Shown: positions 42,361 to 57,539 of the stretch, piece by piece | How the letters are laid out: every line of letters begins with the position of its first letter | Numbering within the stretch: the first letter of the stretch is position 1 | Assembly: GCA_030490835.1 (NCBI GenBank) | Contig: CM059971.1 | Span: 46,982,012 to 47,046,011, forward strand | Source: Annona cherimola | Taxonomy: Eukaryota; Streptophyta; Magnoliopsida; Magnoliales; Annonaceae | Direction of reading: 5' to 3' | Length of the DNA: 64,000 bases | Made by a program: the position numbers and the translations under genes | Notes under the pieces: generated by a model | Told to the model about the DNA's origin: nothing | Seen by the model: only the letters and a program-made list of their open reading frames with translations | Databases searched by the model: none

Positions 42361-45300
42361 GATGTAAAGAACTTCAATAAATAAGAATTAACAACAATCC
42401 TTGATTTTATTTACATTCGAACGAGAACGAACGACCTTAAAAGCATTGAAATCGAATCAAATGAATTAATTCGGATAGAACGAACTTTGATTATTTAGAA
42501 TAGTGTACAACTCAATCTAATTGACTTGATTTAACTGTAATGAGATCGAGTAAACTTTAAAGCATTCCAATAGATTTAAAGCAACCGAATCGGACGTAAG
42601 GAACTTCAATAAATAAGAATTAAAAACAATCCCTTTATTTTGTTTGCATTTGAAGGACAACAAATGACCTTAAAGGGGTTCGAATCGAATCAACTGAATT
42701 CTGTCGGAGAGAATGAACTTTGATTATTTAGAATAGTGTATTACTCAATCTAATTGACTTAATTTGACTGTAATGTGAAAGAGTAAACTTTAACGCATTC
42801 CAATAGTTTCAAAACAACCGAATCGGACGTAAGGAACTTCAACAAATAAGAACTAACAACAATCCCTTGATTTCGTTTGCATACGAACGACAACGGATGA
42901 CGTTAAAGGCATTCAAATCGAATCAAATGAATTGAGTTGGATAGAATGAACTTTGATTATTCAGAATAGTGTACAACTCAATCTAATTGACTTGATTTTA
43001 CTGTAATGTGAACGCTTAAACTTTAACGCATTCTAATAGATTCAAAATAACCAAATCGGATGTAAAGAACTTCAATAAATAAGAATTAACAACAATCCTT
43101 GATTTTATTTACATTCGAACGAGAACGAACGACCTTAAAAGCATTGAAATCGAATCAAATGAATTAATTCGGATAGAACGAACTTTGATTATTTAGAATA
43201 GTGTACAACTCAATCTAATTGACTTGATTTAACTGTAATGAGAACGAGTAAACTTTAACGCATTCTAATAGATTCCAAACAACCAAATCGAACGTAAGGA
43301 ACTTCAATAAACAAAAATTAAGAACAATCCCTTGATTTTTTTTACATTCGAACGACAATGAACGACCTTAAAAGCATTGAAATCGAATCAAATGAATTCA
43401 GTTGGATAGAATGAACTTTGATTATTTAGAATAGTGTACAACTCAATCTAATTGACTTGATTTTACAGTAATGAGAACGAGTAAACTTTAACGCATTCTA
43501 ATAGATTCAAAATAACCAAATCGGATGTAAGGAACTGCAATAAATAAGAATTAGCAACAATCCCTTGATTTTATTTACATTCGAACGAGAACGAAGGACC
43601 TTAAAAGCATTGAAATCGAATCAAATGAATTATTTCGGATAGAAGGAACTTTGATTATTTAGAATAGTGTACAACTCAATCTAATTGACTTGATTTGACT
43701 GTAATGAGAACGAGTAAACTTTAACGCATTCTAATAGATTCCAAACAACCAAATCGAACGTAAGGAACTTCAATAAATAAGAATTAACAACAATCCCTTG
43801 ATTTTATATACATTCGAACGACAACGAACGACCATAAAAGCATTGAAATCGAATGAAATGAATTCAGTCGGATAGAATGAACTTTGATTATTTAGAATAG
43901 TGTACAACTCAATCTAATTGACTTGATTTGATTGTAATGAGAACGAGTAAACTTTAACGCATTCTAATAGATTCAAAACAACCAAATCGAACGTAAGGAA
44001 CTTCGATAAACAAGAATTAACAACAATCTCTTGATTTTATTTACATTCGAACGACAACGAACGACCTTAAAAGTATTCAAATCGAATCAAATGAATTGAG
44101 TTGGATAAAATGAACTTTGTTTATTTAGAATAGTGTAAAACTCAATCTATTTGACTTGATTTTACTGTAATGAGAACGAGTAAACTTTAACGCGTTCTAA
44201 TAAATTCAAAAAACCCCAATCGGATGTAAGGAACTTCAATAAACAAGAATTAACAACTACCCCTTGATTTTATTTACATTCGAACGGCAACTAACGACCT
44301 TAAAAGTATTGAAATCGAATCAAATGAATTAATTCGTATAGAATGAACTTTGATTATTTAGAATAGTGTACAACTCAATCTAATTGACTTAATTTGACTG
44401 TAATGAGATCGAGTAAACTTTAAAGCATTCCAATAGATTTAAAGCAACCGAATCGGACGTAAGGAACTTCAATAAATAAGAATTAAAAACAATCCCTTTA
44501 TTTTGTTTGCATTCGAACGAGAACGAAGGACCTTAAAAGCATTGAAATCGAATCAAATGAATTATTTCGGATAGAACGAACTTTGATTATTTAGAATAGT
44601 GTACAACTCAATCTAATTGACTTAATTTTACCGTAATGAGAACGAGTAAACTTTAACGCATTCTAATAGATTCAAAACAACCAAATCGGATGTAAGGAAC
44701 TTCAATAAATAAGAATTAACAACAATCTCTTGATTTTATTTACATTCGAACGACAACGAACGACCTTAAAAGGATTGAAATCGAATCAAATGAATTCAAT
44801 CGGATAGATTGAACTTTGATTATTTAGAATAGTGTACAACTCAATCAAATTGACTTGATTTGATTGTAATGAGAACAAGTAAACTTTAACGCATTCTAAT
44901 AGATTCAAAACAACCGAATCGGACGTAAGGAACTTCAATAAACAAGGGTTAACAACAATCCCTTGATTTTATTTACATTCGAACGACAACGAACGACCTT
45001 AAAAGCATTGAAATCGAATCAAATGAATTCAGTCGGATAGATTGAACTTTGATTATTTAGAATAGTGTACAACTCAATCTAATTGACTTTATTTGACTGT
45101 AATGAGAACGTGTAAACTTTAACGCATTCTAATTGATTCGAAACAGCCAAATCGAACGTAAGGAACTTCGATAAACAAGAATTAACAACAATCTCTTGAT
45201 TTTATTTACATTCGAACGACAACGAACGACCTTAAAAGCATTCAAATCGAATCAAATGAATTGAGTTGGATAGAATGAACTTTGTTTATTTAGAATAGTG

Positions 45301-48300
45301 TACAACTCAATCTATTTGACTTGATTTTACTGTAATGAGAACGAGTAAACTTTAACGCGTTCTAATAAATTCAAAAAACCCCAATCGGATGTAAGGAACT
45401 TCAATAAACAAGAATTAACAACTACCCCTTGATTTTATTTACATTCGAACGACAACAAACGACCTTAAAAGTATTGAAATCGAATCAAATGAATTAATTC
45501 GTATAGAATGAACTTTGATTATTTAGAATAGTGTACAACTCAATCTAATTGACTTAATTTGACTGTAATGAGATCGAGTAAACTTTAAAGCATTCCAATA
45601 GATTTAAAGCAACCGAATCGGACGTAAGGAACTTCAATAAATAAGAATTAAAAACAATCCCTTTATTTTGTTTGCATTTGAAGGACAACAAATGACCTTA
45701 AAGGGGTTCGAATCGAATCAACTGAATTCAGTCGGAGAGAATGAACTTTGATTATTTAGAATAGTGTATTACTCAATCTAATTGACTTAATTTGACTGTA
45801 ATGTGAAAGAGTAAACTTTAACGCATTCCAATAGTTTCAAAACAACCGAATCGGACGTAAGGAACTTCAACAAATAAGAACTAACAACAATCCCTTGATT
45901 TCGTTTGCATACGAACGACAACGGATGACGTTAAAGGCATTCAAATCGAATCAAATGAATTGAGTTGGATAGAATGAACTTTGATTATTCAGAATAGTGT
46001 ACAACTCAATCTAATTGACTTGATTTTACTGTAATGTGAACGCTTAAACTTTAACGCATTCTAATAGATTCAAAATAACCAAATCGGATGTAAAGAACTT
46101 CAATAAATAAGAATTAACAACAATCCTTGATTTTATTTACATTCGAACGAGAACGAACGACCTTAAAAGCATTGAAATCGAATCAAATGAATTAATTCGG
46201 ATAGAACGAACTTTGATTATTTAGAATAGTGTACAACTCAATCTAATTGACTTGATTTAACTGTAATGAGAACGAGTAAACTTTAACGCATTCTAATAGA
46301 TTCCAAACAACCAAATCGAACGTAAGGAACTTCAATAAACAAAAATTAAGAACAATCCCTTGATTTTTTTTACATTCGAACGACAATGAACGACCTTAAA
46401 AGCATTGAAATCGAATCAAATGAATTCAGTTGGATAGAATGAACTTTGATTATTTAGAATAGTGTACAACTCAATCTAATTGACTTGATTTTACAGTAAT
46501 GAGAACGAGTAAACTTTAACGCATTCTAATAGATTCAAAATAACCAAATCGGATGTAAGGAACTTCAATAAATAAGAATTAACAACAATCTCTTGATTTT
46601 ATTTACATTCGAACGACAACGAACGACCTTAAAAGCATTGAAATCGAATCAAATGAATTCAATCGGATAGATTGAACTTTGATTATTTAGAATAGTGTAC
46701 AACTCAATCAAATTGACTTGATTTGATTGTAATGAGAACAAGTAAACTTTAACGCATTCTAATAGATTCAAAACAACCGAATCGGACGTAAGGAACTTCA
46801 ATAAACAAGAGTTAACAACAATCCCTTGATTTTATTTACATTCGAACGACAACGAACGACCATAAAAGCATTGAAATCGAATGAAATGAATTCAGTCGGA
46901 TAGAATGAACTTTGATTATTTAGAATAGTGTACAACTCAATCTAATTGACTTCATTTTACGGTAATGAGAACGAGTAAACTTTAACGCATTCTAATAGAT
47001 TCAAAACAACCAAATCGGATGTAAGGAACTTCAATAAATAAGAATTAACAACAATCTCTTGATTTTATTTACATTCGAACGAGAACGAAGGACCTTAAAA
47101 GCATTGAAATCGAATCAAATGAATTATTTCGGATAGAACGAACTTTGATTATTTAGAATAGTGTACAACTCAATCTAATTGACTTAATTTTACCGTAATG
47201 AGAACGAGTAAACTTTAACGCATTCTAATAGATTCAAAACAACCAAATTGGATGTAAGGAACTTCAATAAATAAGAATTAACAACAATCTCTTGATTTTA
47301 TTTACATTCGAACGACAACGAACGACCTTAAAAGCATTGAAATCGAATCAAATGAATTCAATCGGATAGATTGAACTTTGATTATTTAGAATAGTGTACA
47401 ACTCAATCAAATTGACTTGATTTGATTGTAATGAGAACAAGTAAACTTTAACGCATTCTAATAGATTCAAAACAACCGAATCGGACGTAAGGAACTTCAA
47501 TAAACAAAAATTAAGAACAATCCCTTGATTTTTTTTACATTCGAACGACAATGAACGACCTTAAAAGCATTGAAATCGAATCAAATGAATTCAGTTGGAT
47601 AGAATGAACTTTGATTATTTAGAATAGTGTACAACTCAATCTAATTGACTTGATTTTACAGTAATGAGAACGAGTAAACTTTAACGCATTCTAATAGATT
47701 CAAAATAACCAAATCGGATGTAAGGAACTTCAATAAATAAGAATTAACAACAATCTCTTGATTTTATTTACATTCGAACGACAACGAACGACCTTAAAAG
47801 CATTGAAATCGAATCAAATGAATTCAATCGGATAGATTGAACTTTGATTATTTAGAATAGTGTACAACTCAATCAAATTGACTTGATTTGATTGTAATGA
47901 GAACAAGTAAACTTTAACGCATTCTAATAGATTCAAAACAACCGAATCGGACGTAAGGAACTTCAATAAACAAGAGTTAACAACAATCCCTTGATTTTAT
48001 TTACATTCGAACGACAACGAACGACCATAAAAGCATTGAAATCGAATGAAATGAATTCAGTCGGATAGAATGAACTTTGATTATTTAGAATAGTGTACAA
48101 CTCAATCTAATTGACTTCATTTTACGGTAATGAGAACGAGTAAACTTTAACGCATTCTAATAGATTCAAAACAACCAAATCGGATGTAAGGAACTTCAAT
48201 AAATAAGAATTAGCAACAATCCCTTGATTTTATTTACATTCGAACGAGAACGAAGGACCTTAAAAGCATTGAAATCGAATCAAATGAATTATTTCGGATA

Positions 48301-49619
48301 GAACGAACTTTGATTATTTAGAATAGTGTACAACTCAATCTAATTGACTTAATTTTACCGTAATGAGAACGAGTAAACTTTAACGCATTCTAATAGATTC
48401 AAAACAACCAAATCGGATGTAAGGAACTTCAATAAATAAGAATTAACAACAATCTCTTGATTTTATTTACATTCGAACGACAACGAACGACCTTAAAAGC
48501 ATTGAAATCGAATCAAATGAATTCAATCGGATAGATTGAACTTTGATTATTTAGAATAGTGTACAACTCAATCAAATTGACTTGATTTGATTGTAATGAG
48601 AACAAGTAAACTTTAACGCATTCTAATAGATTCAAAACAACCGAATCGGACGTAAGGAACTTCAATAAACAAGAGTTAACAACAATCCCTTGATTTTATT
48701 TACATTCGAACGACAACGAACGACCATAAAAGCATTGAAATCGAATGAAATGAATTCAGTCGGATAGAATGAACTTTGATTATTTAGAATAGTGTACAAC
48801 TCAATCTAATTGACTTCATTTTACGGTAATGAGAACGAGTAAACTTTAACGCATTCTAATAGATTCAAAACAACCAAATCGGATGTAAGGAACTTCAATA
48901 AATAAGAATTAACAACAATCTCTTGATTTTATTTACATTCGAACGAGAACGAAGGACCTTAAAAGCATTGAAATCGAATCAAATGAATTATTTCGGATAG
49001 AATGAACTTTGATTATTTAGAATAGTGTACAACTCAATCTAATTGACTTGATATGACTGTAATGAGAACGAGTAAACTTTAACGCATTCTAATAGATTCC
49101 AAACAACCAAATCGAACGTAAGGAACTTCAATAAATAAGAATTAACAACAATCCCTTGATTTTATATACATTCGAACGACAACGAACGACCATAAAAGCA
49201 TTGAAATCGAATGAAATGAATTCAGTCGGATAGAATGAACTTTGATTATTTAGAATAGTGTACAACTCAATCTAATTGACTTAATTTTTCTGTAATGAGA
49301 ACGAGTAAACTTTAACGCATTCTAATAGATTCAAAACAACCAAATCGGATGTAAGGAACTTCAATAAATAAGAATTAACTACAATCTCTTGATTTTATTT
49401 ACATTCGAACGACAACGAACGACCTTAAAAGCATTGAAATCGAATCAAATGAATTCAATCGGATAGATTGAACTTTGATTATTTATAATAGTGTACAACT
49501 CAATCAAATTGACTTGATTTGATTGTAATGAGAACAAGTAAACTTTAACGCATTCTAATAGATTCAAAACAACCGAATCGGACATAAGGAACTTCAATAA
49601 ACAAGAATTAACAACAATC
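42361..49619 (+). repeat. Short-range mosaic of third-family monomers
   Basis: No single long period holds. The first three monomers repeat a trimer (gatgtaaagaac at 42361 and 43059, 698 apart). Further right, the landmark caatcaaattgacttg at 44842, 46705, 47404, 47870, 48569 and 49501 gives steps of 8, 3, 2, 3 and 4 monomers. Recurring types are gattttttttac with caaaaattaag, agaacgaaggacc with aattatttcgg, aatcgaatgaaatg, and gaattcaatcggatagattg. This looks like repeated local exchange between short blocks. Confidence 0.8.
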
Positions 49620-52600
49620 CCTTGATTTTATTTACATTCGAACGACAACGAACGACCTTAAAAGCATTGAAATCGAATCAAATGAATTAATTCGGATAGA
49701 ACGAACTTTGATTATTTAGAATAGTGTACAACTCAATCTAATTGACTTGATTTAACTGTAATGAGAACGAGTAAACTTTAACGCATTCTAATAGATTCCA
49801 AACAACCAAATCGAACGTAAGGAACTTCAATAAACAAAAATTAAGAACAATCCCTTGATTTTTTTTACATTCGAACGACAATGAACGACCTTAAAAGCAT
49901 TGAAATCGAATCAAATGAATTCAGTTGGATAGAATGAACTTTGATTATTTAGAATAGTGTACAACTCAATCTAATTGACTTGATTTTACAGTAATGAGAA
50001 CGAGTAAACTTTAACGCATTCTAATAGATTCAAAATAACCAAATCGGATGTAAGGAACTTCAATAAATAAGAATTAGCAACAATCCCTTGATTTTATTTA
50101 CATTCGAACGAGAACGAAGGACCTTAAAATCATTGAAATCGAATCAAATGAATTATTTCGGATAGAACGAACTTTGATTATTTAGAATAGTGTACAACTC
50201 AATCTAATTGACTTAATTTTACCGTAATGAGAACGAGTAAACTTTAACGCATTCTAATAGATTCAAAACAACCAAATCGGATGTAAGGAACTTCAATAAA
50301 TAAGAATTAACAACAATCTCTTGATTTTATTTACATTCGAACGACAACGAACGACCTTAAAAGCATTGAAATCGAATCAAATGAATTCAATCGGATAGAT
50401 TGAACTTTGATTATTTAGAATAGTGTACAACTCAATCAAATTGACTTGATTTGATTGTAATGAGAACCAGTAAACTTTAACGCATTCTAATAGATTCAAA
50501 ACAACCGAATCGGACGTAAGGAACTTCAATAAACAAGAGTTAACAACAATCCCTTGATTTTAGTTACATTCGAACGACAACGAACGACCTTAAAAGCATT
50601 GAAATCGAATCAAATGAATTCAGTCGGATAGATTGAACTTTGATTATTTAGAATAGTGTACAACTCAATCTAATTGACTTTATTTGACTGTAATGAGAAC
50701 GTGTAAACTTTAACGCATTCTAATTGATTCGAAACAGCCAAATCGAACGTAAGGAACTTCGATAAACAAGAATTAACAACAATCTCTTGATTTTATTTAC
50801 ATTCGAACGACAACGAACGACCTTAAAAGCATTCAAATCGAATCAAATGAATTGAGTTGGATAGAATGAACTTTGTTTATTTAGAATAGTGTACAACTCA
50901 ATCTATTTGACTTGATTTTACTGTAATGAGAACGAGTAAACTTTAACGCGTTCTAATAAATTCAAAAAACCCCAATCGGATGTAAGGAACTTCAATAAAT
51001 AAGAATTAACAACAATCTCTTGATTTTATTTACATTCGAACGACAACAAACGACCTTAAAAGCATTGAAATCGAATCAAATGAATTCAATCGGATAGATT
51101 GAACTTTGATTATTTATAATAGTGTACAACTCAATCAAATTGACTTGATTTGATTGTAATGAGAACAAGTAAACTTTAACGCATTCTAATAGATTCAAAA
51201 CAACCGAATCGGACGTAAGGAACTTCAATAAACAAGAATTAACAACAATCCCTTGATTTTATTTACATTCGAACGACAACGAACGACCTTAAAAGCATTG
51301 AAATCGAATCAAATGAATTAATTCGGATAGAACGAACTTTGATTATTTAGAATAGTGTACAACTCAATCTAATTGACTTGATTTAACTGTAATGAGAACG
51401 AGTAAACTTTAACGCATTCTAATAGATTCCAAACAACCAAATCGAACGTAAGGAACTTCAATAAACAAAAATTAAGAACAATCCCTTGATTTTTTTTACA
51501 TTCGAACGACAATGAACGACATTAAAAGCATTGAAATCGAATCAAATGAATTCAGTTGGATAGAATGAACTTTGATTATTTAGAATAGTGTACAACTCAA
51601 TCTAATTGACTTGATTTTACAGTAATGAGAACGAGTAAACTTTAACGCATTCTAATAGATTTAAAATAACCAAATCGGATATAAGGAACTTCAATAAATA
51701 AGAATTAGCAACAATCCCTTGATTTTATTTACATTCGAACGAGAACGAAGGACCTTAAAAGCATTGAAATCGAATCAAATGAATTATTTCGGATAGAACG
51801 AATTTTGATTATTTAGAATTGTGTACAACTCAATCTAATTGACTTGATTTGACTGTAATGAGAACGAGTAAACTTTAACGCATTCTAATAGATTCCAAAC
51901 AACCAAATCGAACGTAAGGAACTTCAATAAATAAGAATTAACAACAATCCCTTGATTTTATATACATTCGAACGACAACGAACGACCATAAAAGCATTGA
52001 AAACGAATGAAATGAATTCAGTCGGATAGAATGAACTTTGATTATTTAGAATAGTGTACAACTCAATCTAATTGACTTAATTTTACCGTAATGAGAACGA
52101 GTAAACTTTAACGCATTCTAATAGATTCAAAACAACCAAATCGGATGTAAGGAACTTCAATAAATAAGAATTAACAACAATCTCTTGATTTTATTTACAT
52201 TTTAACGACAACGAACGACCTTAAAAGCATTGAAATCGAGTCAAATGAATTCAATCGGATAGATTGAACTTTGATTATTTATAATAGTGTACAACTCAAT
52301 CAAATTGACTTGATTTGATTGTAATGAGAACAAGTAAACTTTAACGCATTCTAATAGATTCAAAACAACCGAATCGGACGTAAGGAACTTCAATAAACAA
52401 GAATTAACAACAATCCCTTGATTTTATTTACATTCGAACGACAACGAACGACCTTAAAAGCATTGAAATCGAATCAAATGAATTCAGTCGGATAGATTGA
52501 ACTTTGATTATTTAGAATAGTTTACAACTCAAGCTAATTGACTTTATTTGACTGTAATGAGAACGAGTAAACTATAACGCATTCTAATTGATTTGAAACA

Positions 52601-53579
52601 ACCAAATCGAACGTAAGGAACTTCGATAAACAAGAATTAACAACAATCTCTTGATTTTATTTACATTCGAACGACAACGAACGACCTTAAAAGCATTCAA
52701 ATCGAATCAAATGAATTGAGTTGGATAGAATGAACTTTGTTTATTTAGAATAGTGTACAACTCAATCTATTTGACTTGATTTTACTGTAATGAGAACGAG
52801 TAAACTTTAACGCGTTCTAATAAATTCAAAAAACCCCAATCGGATGTAAGGAACTTCAATAAACAAGAATTAACAACTACCCCTTGATTTTATTTACATT
52901 CGAACGACAACAAACGACCTTAAAAGTATTGAAATCGAATCAAATGAATTAATTCGTATAGAATGAACTTTGATTATTTAGAATAGTGTACAACTCAATC
53001 TAATTGACTTAATTTGACTGTAATGAGATCGAGTAAACTTTAAAGCATTCCAATAGATTTAAAGCAACCGAATCGGACGTAAGGAACTTCAATAAATAAG
53101 AATTAAAAACAATCCCTTTATTTTGTTTGCATTTGAACGACAACAAATGACCTTAAAGGGGTTCGAATCGAATCAACTGAATTAAGTCGGAGAGAATGAA
53201 CTTTGATTATTTAGAATAGTGTATTACTCAATCTAATTGACTTAATTTGACTGTAATGTGAAAGAGTAAACTTTAACACATTCCAATAGTTTCAAAACAA
53301 CCGAATCGGACGTAAGGAACTTCAACAAATAAGAACTAACAACAATCCCTTGATTTCGTTTGCATACGAACGACAACGGATGACGTTAAAGGCATTCAAA
53401 TCGAATCAAATGAATTGAGTTGGATAGAATGAACTTTGATTATTCAGAATAGTGTACAACTCAATCTAATTGACTTGATTTAACTGTAATGTGAACGCTT
53501 AAACTTTAACGCATTCTAATAGATTCAAAATAACCAAATCGGATGTAAAGAACTTCAATAAATAAGAATTAACAACAAT
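49620..53579 (+). repeat. 17-monomer higher-order repeat, copy 1 (3960 bp)
   Basis: Each landmark in this stretch returns exactly 3960 bases later; for example caatcaaattg at 50433, 51132 and 52297 recurs at 54393, 55092 and 56257. The unit is 17 monomers minus one base, the missing base being the C of aacaatccttgatt at the right end. A rare changed box, aattttgattatttagaattgtg, is near 51800. A private tagttacattc is near 50560, where copies 2 and 3 have tatttacattc. Confidence 0.9.
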
Positions 53580-56500
53580 CCTTGATTTTATTTACATTCG
53601 AACGAGAACGAACGACCTTAAAAGCATTGAAATCGAATCAAATGAATTAATTCGGATAGAACGAACTTTGATTATTTAGAATAGTGTACAACTCAATCTA
53701 ATTGACTTTATTTAACTGTAATGAGAACGAGTAAACTTTAACGCATTCTAATAGATTCCAAACAACCAAATCGAACATAAGGAACTTCAATAAACAAAAA
53801 TTAAGAACAATCCCTTGATTTTTTTTACATTCGAACGACAATGAACGACCTTAAAAGCATTGAAATCAAATCAAATGAATTCAGTTGGATAGAATGAACT
53901 TTGATTATTTAGAATAGTGTACAACTCAATCTAATTGACTTGATTTTACAGTAATGAGAACGAGTAAACTTTAACGCATTCTAATAGATTCAAAATAACC
54001 AAATCGGATGTAAGGAACTTCAATAAATAAGAATTAGCAACAATCCCTTGATTTTATTTACATTCGAACGAGAACGAAGGACCTTAAAAGCATTGAAATC
54101 GAATCAAATGAATTATTTCGGATAGAACGAACTTTGATTATTTAGAATAGTGTACAACTCAATCTAATTGACTTAATTTTACCGTAATGAGAACGAGTAA
54201 ACTTTAACGCATTCTAATAGATTCAAAACAACCAAATCGGATGTAAGGAACTTCAATAAATAAGAATTAACAACAATCTCTTGATTTTATTTACATTCGA
54301 ACGACAATGAACGACCTTAAAAGCATTGAAATCGAATCAAATGAATTCAGTTGGATAGAATGAACTTTGATTATTTAGAATAGTGTACAACTCAATCAAA
54401 TTGACTTGATTTGATTGTAATGAGAACCAGTAAACTTTAACGCATTCTAATAGATTCAAAACAACCGAATCGGACGTAAGGAACTTCAATAAACAAGAGT
54501 TAACAACAATCCCTTGATTTTATTTACATTCGAACGACAACAAACGACCTTAAAAGCATTGAAATCGAATCAAATGAATTCAGTCGGATAGATTGAACTT
54601 TGATTATTTAGAATAGTGTACAACTCAATCTAATTGACTTTATTTGACTGTAATGAGAACGTGTAAACTTTAACGCATTCTAATTGATTCGAAACAGCCA
54701 AATCGAACGTAAGGAACTTCGATAAACAAGAATTAACAACAATCTCTTGATTTTATTTACATTCGAACGACAACGAACGACCTTAAAAGCATTCAAATCG
54801 AATCAAATGAATTGAGTTGGATAGAATGAACTTTGTTTATTTAGAATAGTGTACAACTCAATCTATTTGACTTGATTTTACTGTAATGAGAACGAGTAAA
54901 CTTTAACGCGTTCTAATAAATTCAAAAAACCCCAATCGGATGTAAGGAACTTCAATAAATAAGAATTAACAACAATCTCTTGATTTTATTTACATTCGAA
55001 CGACAACAAACGACCTTAAAAGCATTGAAATCGAATCAAATGAATTCAATCGGATAGATTGAACTTTGATTATTTATAATAGTGTACAACTCAATCAAAT
55101 TGACTTGATTTGATTGTAATGAGAACAAGTAAACTTTAACGCATTCTAATAGATTCAAAACAACCGAATCGGACGTAAGGAACTTCAATAAACAAGAATT
55201 AACAACAATCCCTTGATTTTATTTACATTCGAACGACAACGAACGACCTTAAAAGCATTGAAATCGAATCAAATGAATTAATTCGGATAGAACGAACTTT
55301 GATTATTTAGAATAGTGTACAACTCAATCTAATTGACTTGATTTAACTGTAATGAGAACGAGTAAACTTTAACGCATTCTAATAGATTCCAAACAACCAA
55401 ATCGAACGTAAGGAACTTCAATAAACAAAAATTAAGAACAATCCCTTGATTTTTTTTACATTCGAACGACAATGAACGACATTAAAAGCATTGAAATCGA
55501 ATCAAATGAATTCAGTTGGATAGAATGAACTTTGATTATTTAGAATAGTGTACAACTCAATCTAATTGACTTGATTTTACAGTAATGAGAACGAGTAAAC
55601 TTTAACGCATTCTAATAGATTTAAAATAACCAAATCGGATATAAGGAACTTCAATAAATAAGAATTAGCAACAATCCCTTGATTTTATTTACATTCGAAC
55701 GAGAACGAAGGACCTTAAAAGCATTGAAATCGAATCAAATGAATTATTTCGGATAGAACGAATTTTGATTATTTAGAATTGTGTACAACTCAATCTAATT
55801 GACTTGATTTGACTGTAATGAGAACGAGTAAACTTTAACGCATTCTAATAGATTCCAAACAACCAAATCGAACGTAAGGAACTTCAATAAATAAGAATTA
55901 ACAACAATCCCTTGATTTTATATACATTCGAACGACAACGAACGACCATAAAAGCATTGAAAACGAATGAAATGAATTCAGTCGGATAGAATGAACTTTG
56001 ATTATTTAGAATAGTGTACAACTCAATCTAATTGACTTAATTTTACCGTAATGAGAACGAGTAAACTTTAACGCATTCTAATAGATTCAAAACAACCAAA
56101 TCGGATGTAAGGAACTTCAATAAATAAGAATTAACAACAATCTCTTGATTTTATTTACATTTTAACGACAACGAACGACCTTAAAAGCATTGAAATCGAG
56201 TCAAATGAATTCAATCGGATAGATTGAACTTTGATTATTTATAATAGTGTACAACTCAATCAAATTGACTTGATTTGATTGTAATGAGAACAAGTAAACT
56301 TTAACGCATTCTAATAGATTCAAAACAACCGAATCGGACGTAAGGAACTTCAATAAACAAGAATTAACAACAATCCCTTGATTTTATTTACATTCGAACG
56401 ACAACGAACGACCTTAAAAGCATTGAAATCGAATCAAATGAATTCAGTCGGATAGATTGAACTTTGATTATTTAGAATAGTTTACAACTCAAGCTAATTG

Positions 56501-57539
56501 ACTTTATTTGACTGTAATGAGAACGAGTAAACTATAACGCATTCTAATTGATTCGAAACAACCAAATCGAACGTAAGGAACTTCGATAAACAAGAATTAA
56601 CAACAATCTCTTGATTTTATTTACATTCGAACGACAACGAACGACCTTAAAAGCATTCAAATCGAATCAAATGAATTGAGTTGGATAGAATGAACTTTGT
56701 TTATTTAGAATAGTGTACAACTCAATCTATTTGACTTGATTTTACTGTAATGAGAACGAGTAAACTTTAACGCGTTCTAATAAATTCAAAAAACCCCAAT
56801 CGGATGTAAGGAACTTCAATAAACAAGAATTAACAACTACCCCTTGATTTTATTTACATTCGAACGACAACAAACGACCTTAAAAGTATTGAAATCGAAT
56901 CAAATGAATTAATTCGTATAGAATGAACTTTGATTATTTAGAATAGTGTACAACTCAATCTAATTGACTTAATTTGACTGTAATGAGATCGAGTAAACTT
57001 TAAAGCATTCCAATAGATTTAAAGCAACCGAATCGGACGTAAGGAACTTCAATAAATAAGAATTAAAAACAATCCCTTTATTTTGTTTGCATTTGAACGA
57101 CAACAAATGACCTTAAAGGGGTTCGAATCGAATCAACTGAATTCAGTCGGAGAGAATGAACTTTGATTATTTAGAATAGTGTATTACTCAATCTAATTGA
57201 CTTAATTTGACTGTAATGTGAAAGAGTAAACTTTAACACATTCCAATAGTTTCAAAACAACCGAATCGGACGTAAGGAACTTCAACAAATAAGAACTAAC
57301 AACAATCCCTTGATTTCGTTTGCATACGAACGACAACGGATGACGTTAAAGACATTCAAATCGAATCAAATGAATTGAGTTGGATAGAATGAACTTTGAT
57401 TATTCAGAATAGTGTACAACTCAATCTAATTGACTTGATTTAACTGTAATGTGAACGCTTAAACTTTAACGCATTCTAATAGATTCAAAATAACCAAATC
57501 GGATGTAAAGAACTTCAATAAATAAGAATTAACAACAAT
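53580..57539 (+). repeat. 17-monomer higher-order repeat, copy 2 (3960 bp)
   Basis: Almost identical to copy 1, especially in its right two thirds, where I noticed only a few changed bases (atttgaaac/attcgaaac near 52591 vs 56551, attaagtcgg/attcagtcgg near 53181 vs 57141, aaaggcattc/aaagacattc near 53390 vs 57350). Its left third differs more from copy 1 (aacataagg, gaaatcaaatc, acgacaatgaacg) but matches copy 3. Confidence 0.9.

Noticed and set aside
47348..47551. Open frame of 67 codons on the minus strand within the satellite
   Set aside because: Same explanation: one monomer variant happens to lose stop codons. The frame spans a monomer border and is not kept in related copies.
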